35,956 bases of DNA from Pseudomonadota bacterium (GTDB lineage: Bacteria; Desulfobacterota; Desulfobulbia; Desulfobulbales; JAGXFP01), in assembly GCA_018814305.1 (NCBI GenBank), contig JAHJAA010000066.1, forward strand, positions 1 through 35,956. The letters run 5' to 3'. The notes beneath the pieces were generated by a model. That model was not told the DNA's origin and searched no databases. It saw nothing but the letters and a program-made list of their open reading frames with translations. Positions 33,518 to 35,956 of the stretch are shown here, one piece after another; the stretch's first letter is position 1, and every line of letters begins with the position of its first letter. The translations under genes were made by a program, and so were the position numbers.

Positions 33518-34573
33518 TCACTCATTCTGATGGGCGCTGACAATGATCCATTTATACTCGCCCTGATCTTCCTCACCGCTTTCAGTGGGGACCATGGCCG
33601 CCACGTAAATCCGACAGGTGTTGTCCTCAAAACAGATGATCTTAGGATCGTTTAAGGACCGCACCTCGAACTCGGTAAAATCCCTCCAGGCAAAAAGGCG
33701 GGTTTCATACATAAAAGTTTCGCCATCATCGCTGATGAAACTGTACAAGGTCCCGGTCCGCCCCAGGGGGGGCATGGGGGTGTCCCGGTCCTGCTGCATG
33801 ACGATCAGCCGCACCCGGCCATCGGCCAGGACAATGGCGTTGGGATCGGCAAAACTCTGGGGCAGGCCGTCATCATAAGCCAGGCCGATCACATCCTCGT
33901 TGGTCAACACGAAATTCAGGCCGTTATCACCCGGTTGAGAATAGGCCCGTTTGACAAAGATCACCTCGTTACCGTTGATCTGTAAATTATTGTTGTAGAG
34001 CAGCACCACCCCACCGTCCTGATCGACAAAGAAAGTCCTGACCCCCATATTGCCATGGTCATGGAGACTAAGATCATAGCGGGCCCCGGCATCCGGAACA
34101 TAGGTGACCCCGTCGGTGGAACTTTCACTCACCAACGTCCCTGTAGCCTGATCCTCGGAATAGCGACGGTAGGTCATGTCCGGCAACAAAACACCCTTAC
34201 CCTTGCTTTCCCCGGCGAGAAATTGCCGATTGCCGGCAAAACTCAGCCCGTCTGAGGAGAAGGCGATATAGCCTCGCTCACTCGGCGTATCGGCCAGTTC
34301 GGTCGCCCGATATTCATAACCCAGGGAGAGGACCCCGCCGGCATAGTCCATGATTCTTGGGTTGGAGGCCAGATTGATCCGATAGCCGCTGTCGATGGTA
34401 AAGGACACAGTAGGGGCTGTACCAGAATCCTCTGTCCCATTCCCCGAAGGAATCACCGACCCGGAATCCCCTGATCCGCCGCCGGAAGAGCAGGATACGA
34501 CCGAGAGACTCACCAACAGAACCCAAATCCAGGCAAGCTGCTTACCGACCACTCCATATTTTCCCTTAATCAT
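33518..34573 (-). CDS. Lipoprotein with sialidase-like repeats
   Basis: A 351-residue outer-surface or periplasmic lipoprotein. I chose ATG at 34573: AAGGAGG lies nine bases upstream, and the product has a lipobox, LVSLSVVSC followed by SSGGGSGDSGSV, with Cys28 as the lipidated residue. The frame is open to 34762, but those residues lack signal character. The rest is beta-rich with Asp-box-like turns, FSSDGLSF, ESSTDGVTY and SDDGETF, as in beta-propeller glycosidases or sialidases. Catalytic residues cannot be assigned. It may bind or cleave sugars, or simply be a propeller scaffold. Confidence 0.75.
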   Translation of the reverse strand: MIKGKYGVVGKQLAWIWVLLVSLSVVSCSSGGGSGDSGSVIPSGNGTEDSGTAPTVSFTIDSGYRINLASNPRIMDYAGGVLSLGYEYRATELADTPSERGYIAFSSDGLSFAGNRQFLAGESKGKGVLLPDMTYRRYSEDQATGTLVSESSTDGVTYVPDAGARYDLSLHDHGNMGVRTFFVDQDGGVVLLYNNNLQINGNEVIFVKRAYSQPGDNGLNFVLTNEDVIGLAYDDGLPQSFADPNAIVLADGRVRLIVMQQDRDTPMPPLGRTGTLYSFISDDGETFMYETRLFAWRDFTEFEVRSLNDPKIICFEDNTCRIYVAAMVPTESGEEDQGEYKWIIVSAHQNE

Positions 34574-34903
34574 GCCGCCATCCTCCTTCGACAAATTACG
34601 TCTCCCTGACCATTGCTCAGCAGGAAGCATCACCGGTCCCCACCAACCGCCCCAACTTCCTGATTCTATCCTAATTCCCAGATGAAAATCAAACGAACCA
34701 ACCCTAAGGTGCTGGTAACTCCAACTATTGTGTGATGGAACACCCTGACAAGAATTAAACATCGACTGCGCACAACCCTAACTAATTGATTTTTTATAAA
34801 ATTTTATACCGTATTCCTGATTTTTTATTTGACCGCCGGATAATTTGACCGCCATAATTAATCCGTTACGGTTCAGCTCAATATTTAAAGGGGAACAAAT
34901 CCA
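34574..34903. promoter_or_regulatory. Divergent intergenic region with a direct-repeat operator candidate
   Basis: This 330-base gap separates the lipoprotein and CZB genes. Two identical 11-base repeats, ATTTGACCGCC, lie at 34827-34837 and 34843-34853, 16 bases apart, ~50-75 bases before the CZB start, where a regulator could bind. AT-rich sequence (34785-34826) precedes them. I see no other element. Confidence 0.4.
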
Positions 34904-35839
34904 ATGCATGGCATGACAATCGGTAAAAAAACAACTCTCGGCTTCGGTACGGTTCTGGTCCTGTTACTTTTGTTAAATATCAGCACCGAATTGGGTATTC
35001 GCAGTATCGTCAACAATGCCAATGAGGTCATCAACGGTAATCAGCTTGATAAAACCCTGGCCCAGAAAGAGGTTGATCATCTGATGTGGGCTGAGCAACT
35101 CAGCTCCTTTTTGACCGATGACAAGATCACCGAACTGACTATCCAGACCGATGACCACCAATGCGGCTTCGGCAAATGGCTTTACGGAGATGGACGACTT
35201 CAGGCAGAGTCTCTGTTGCCCGGCCTGGCCTCAATGTTCAAAGAAATCGAAAAACCCCATGCGGAGCTCCATCGCTCGGCCATCGCTATCAAAGGGGTAT
35301 TCAAACAATCTGACCCAAATCTCCTGACCACCATCGGCGGAATCAAAGCGGCCCACCTGATCTGGGCCTCCAAGGTCAAGGATGCCCTCTTGAACAAATC
35401 TTCCGGGCTCTCGGTGGAGACAGACCCCAGCAAATGCGGGCTCGGCAAATGGCTGGGCTCGGAACAGGCCACCTCCCTGTTAACTGGCGACGGCGAGGAA
35501 ATCGAAGGCATTTTCGCAGCAATCCCGACCAGCCACAATGCCCTCCATGCCTCGGCCAACGAAATCAACAAACTCCTGGTTGCCGGTAAATTTAATCAGG
35601 CCCTGGATTATTTTCAGACCACTACCACCCCGCAACTGGACAGCACCCTCGCCCTACTACTAAAACTTGAAAAGTACGTTCAGCACGACCTGGACGGAAT
35701 GCGGGAAGCCAACACGATCTACGTCGATCAGACAGTGCCGGCCCTTCATGAAGTCCAAAGTCTGCTCAAAAAAATCAGAACCGTGACCGGCGACAACATC
35801 ATGAGTGAAGATGTCATAAGGGTGTTGAAAAGTATCTAG
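34904..35839 (+). CDS. Membrane-anchored protein with two CZB (zinc-binding) domains, no signalling domain
   Basis: A 311-residue protein. A hydrophobic helix at ~12-28 (TLGFGTVLVLLLLLNIS) anchors it, as in chemoreceptors. Two CZB domains follow: ligands His59, Cys87, His119, His123 in the first (VDHLMWAEQL, CGFGKWLYGD, KPHAELH) and His151, Cys178, His211, His215 in the second (AAHLIWASKV, CGLGKWLGSE, TSHNALH). A helix region ~230-311 resembles the end of a chemoreceptor sensory domain, but the chain stops before TM2, HAMP and the methyl-accepting part. The next 117 bases show no continuation. It is either a truncated chemoreceptor or a stand-alone periplasmic zinc or oxidant sensor. GGGGAA lies ~10 bases before the ATG at 34904. 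Confidence 0.8.
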   Translation: MHGMTIGKKTTLGFGTVLVLLLLLNISTELGIRSIVNNANEVINGNQLDKTLAQKEVDHLMWAEQLSSFLTDDKITELTIQTDDHQCGFGKWLYGDGRLQAESLLPGLASMFKEIEKPHAELHRSAIAIKGVFKQSDPNLLTTIGGIKAAHLIWASKVKDALLNKSSGLSVETDPSKCGLGKWLGSEQATSLLTGDGEEIEGIFAAIPTSHNALHASANEINKLLVAGKFNQALDYFQTTTTPQLDSTLALLLKLEKYVQHDLDGMREANTIYVDQTVPALHEVQSLLKKIRTVTGDNIMSEDVIRVLKSI

Positions 35840-35956
35840 TTCTAACCAATTTTCGCTTTTCCGTTAATGCTATTCAATGCATTTTTCTGTAGCCTCTTGT
35901 TATTGGTGATCGTTGTCTAAACTTATCAGATTAGTTTTTAGGCTTTTGATCCCTGG

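Noticed and set aside
35840-35956. Possible continuation of the CZB protein as a chemoreceptor
   Set aside because: No HAMP or signalling sequence is found in any frame in these 117 bases.

Overview
The window looks like a chromosomal segment of a Gram-negative anaerobe of the Desulfobacterota, most like the Desulfobulbales. This is inferred from content: CoA-ligase and ferredoxin-oxidoreductase amino-acid metabolism, a polyferredoxin, a diguanylate cyclase with c-type haem motifs, late cobalamin genes under a B12 riboswitch, and many intergenic foldback repeats. No rRNA, tRNA or CRISPR array was seen.

Region 1 (1-2634) is accessory and eroded. It holds a Thr-rich surface-protein fragment, a secreted protein ending in an S74 intramolecular-chaperone domain, the left end of an IS21-family element with only the first ~32 codons of istA, a ~160 bp foldback element, and a BrnT/BrnA toxin-antitoxin pair whose toxin frame is broken by one base in a poly-A run.

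Region 2 (2647-16786, all minus strand) reads as an aromatic/branched-chain amino-acid module. In transcription order it runs iorA-iorB, phenylacetate-CoA ligase 2, a tandem ACT protein, livK-H-M-G-F, phenylacetate-CoA ligase 1, a four-helix-bundle gene, a class I aminotransferase and an MFS carrier. Import, transamination to aryl- or branched 2-oxoacids, ferredoxin-linked oxidation to acyl-CoA (or the reverse), and CoA activation of aryl acids would form one pathway. Foldback repeats sit in most of its gaps, and two related palindromes cover the stop codons of livF and paaK-2.

Region 3 (16996-20470, minus strand) is the nucleotide-loop part of cobalamin synthesis (cobC-cobU-cobT-cobS) behind a cobalamin riboswitch and an intrinsic terminator.

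Region 4 (20540-27657) holds a NapH-like polyferredoxin, a MITE-like element, a pilin-like protein with a HAMP membrane protein, an orphan NMT1-type binding protein divergent from an HTH-PAS-PAS regulator, and a two-haem-motif diguanylate cyclase.

Region 5 (27658-35839) holds an unusual alpha/beta hydrolase, a one-chain fusion of diadenylate cyclase (CdaA) with YbbR/CdaR-like domains, a one-chain fusion of the TIGR03546-like and TIGR03545-like families, a beta-propeller-like lipoprotein, and a membrane-anchored protein with two CZB zinc-binding domains but no signalling domain. The two tandem fusion genes (29545-33275) are the best candidates here for an under-described envelope or second-messenger system.
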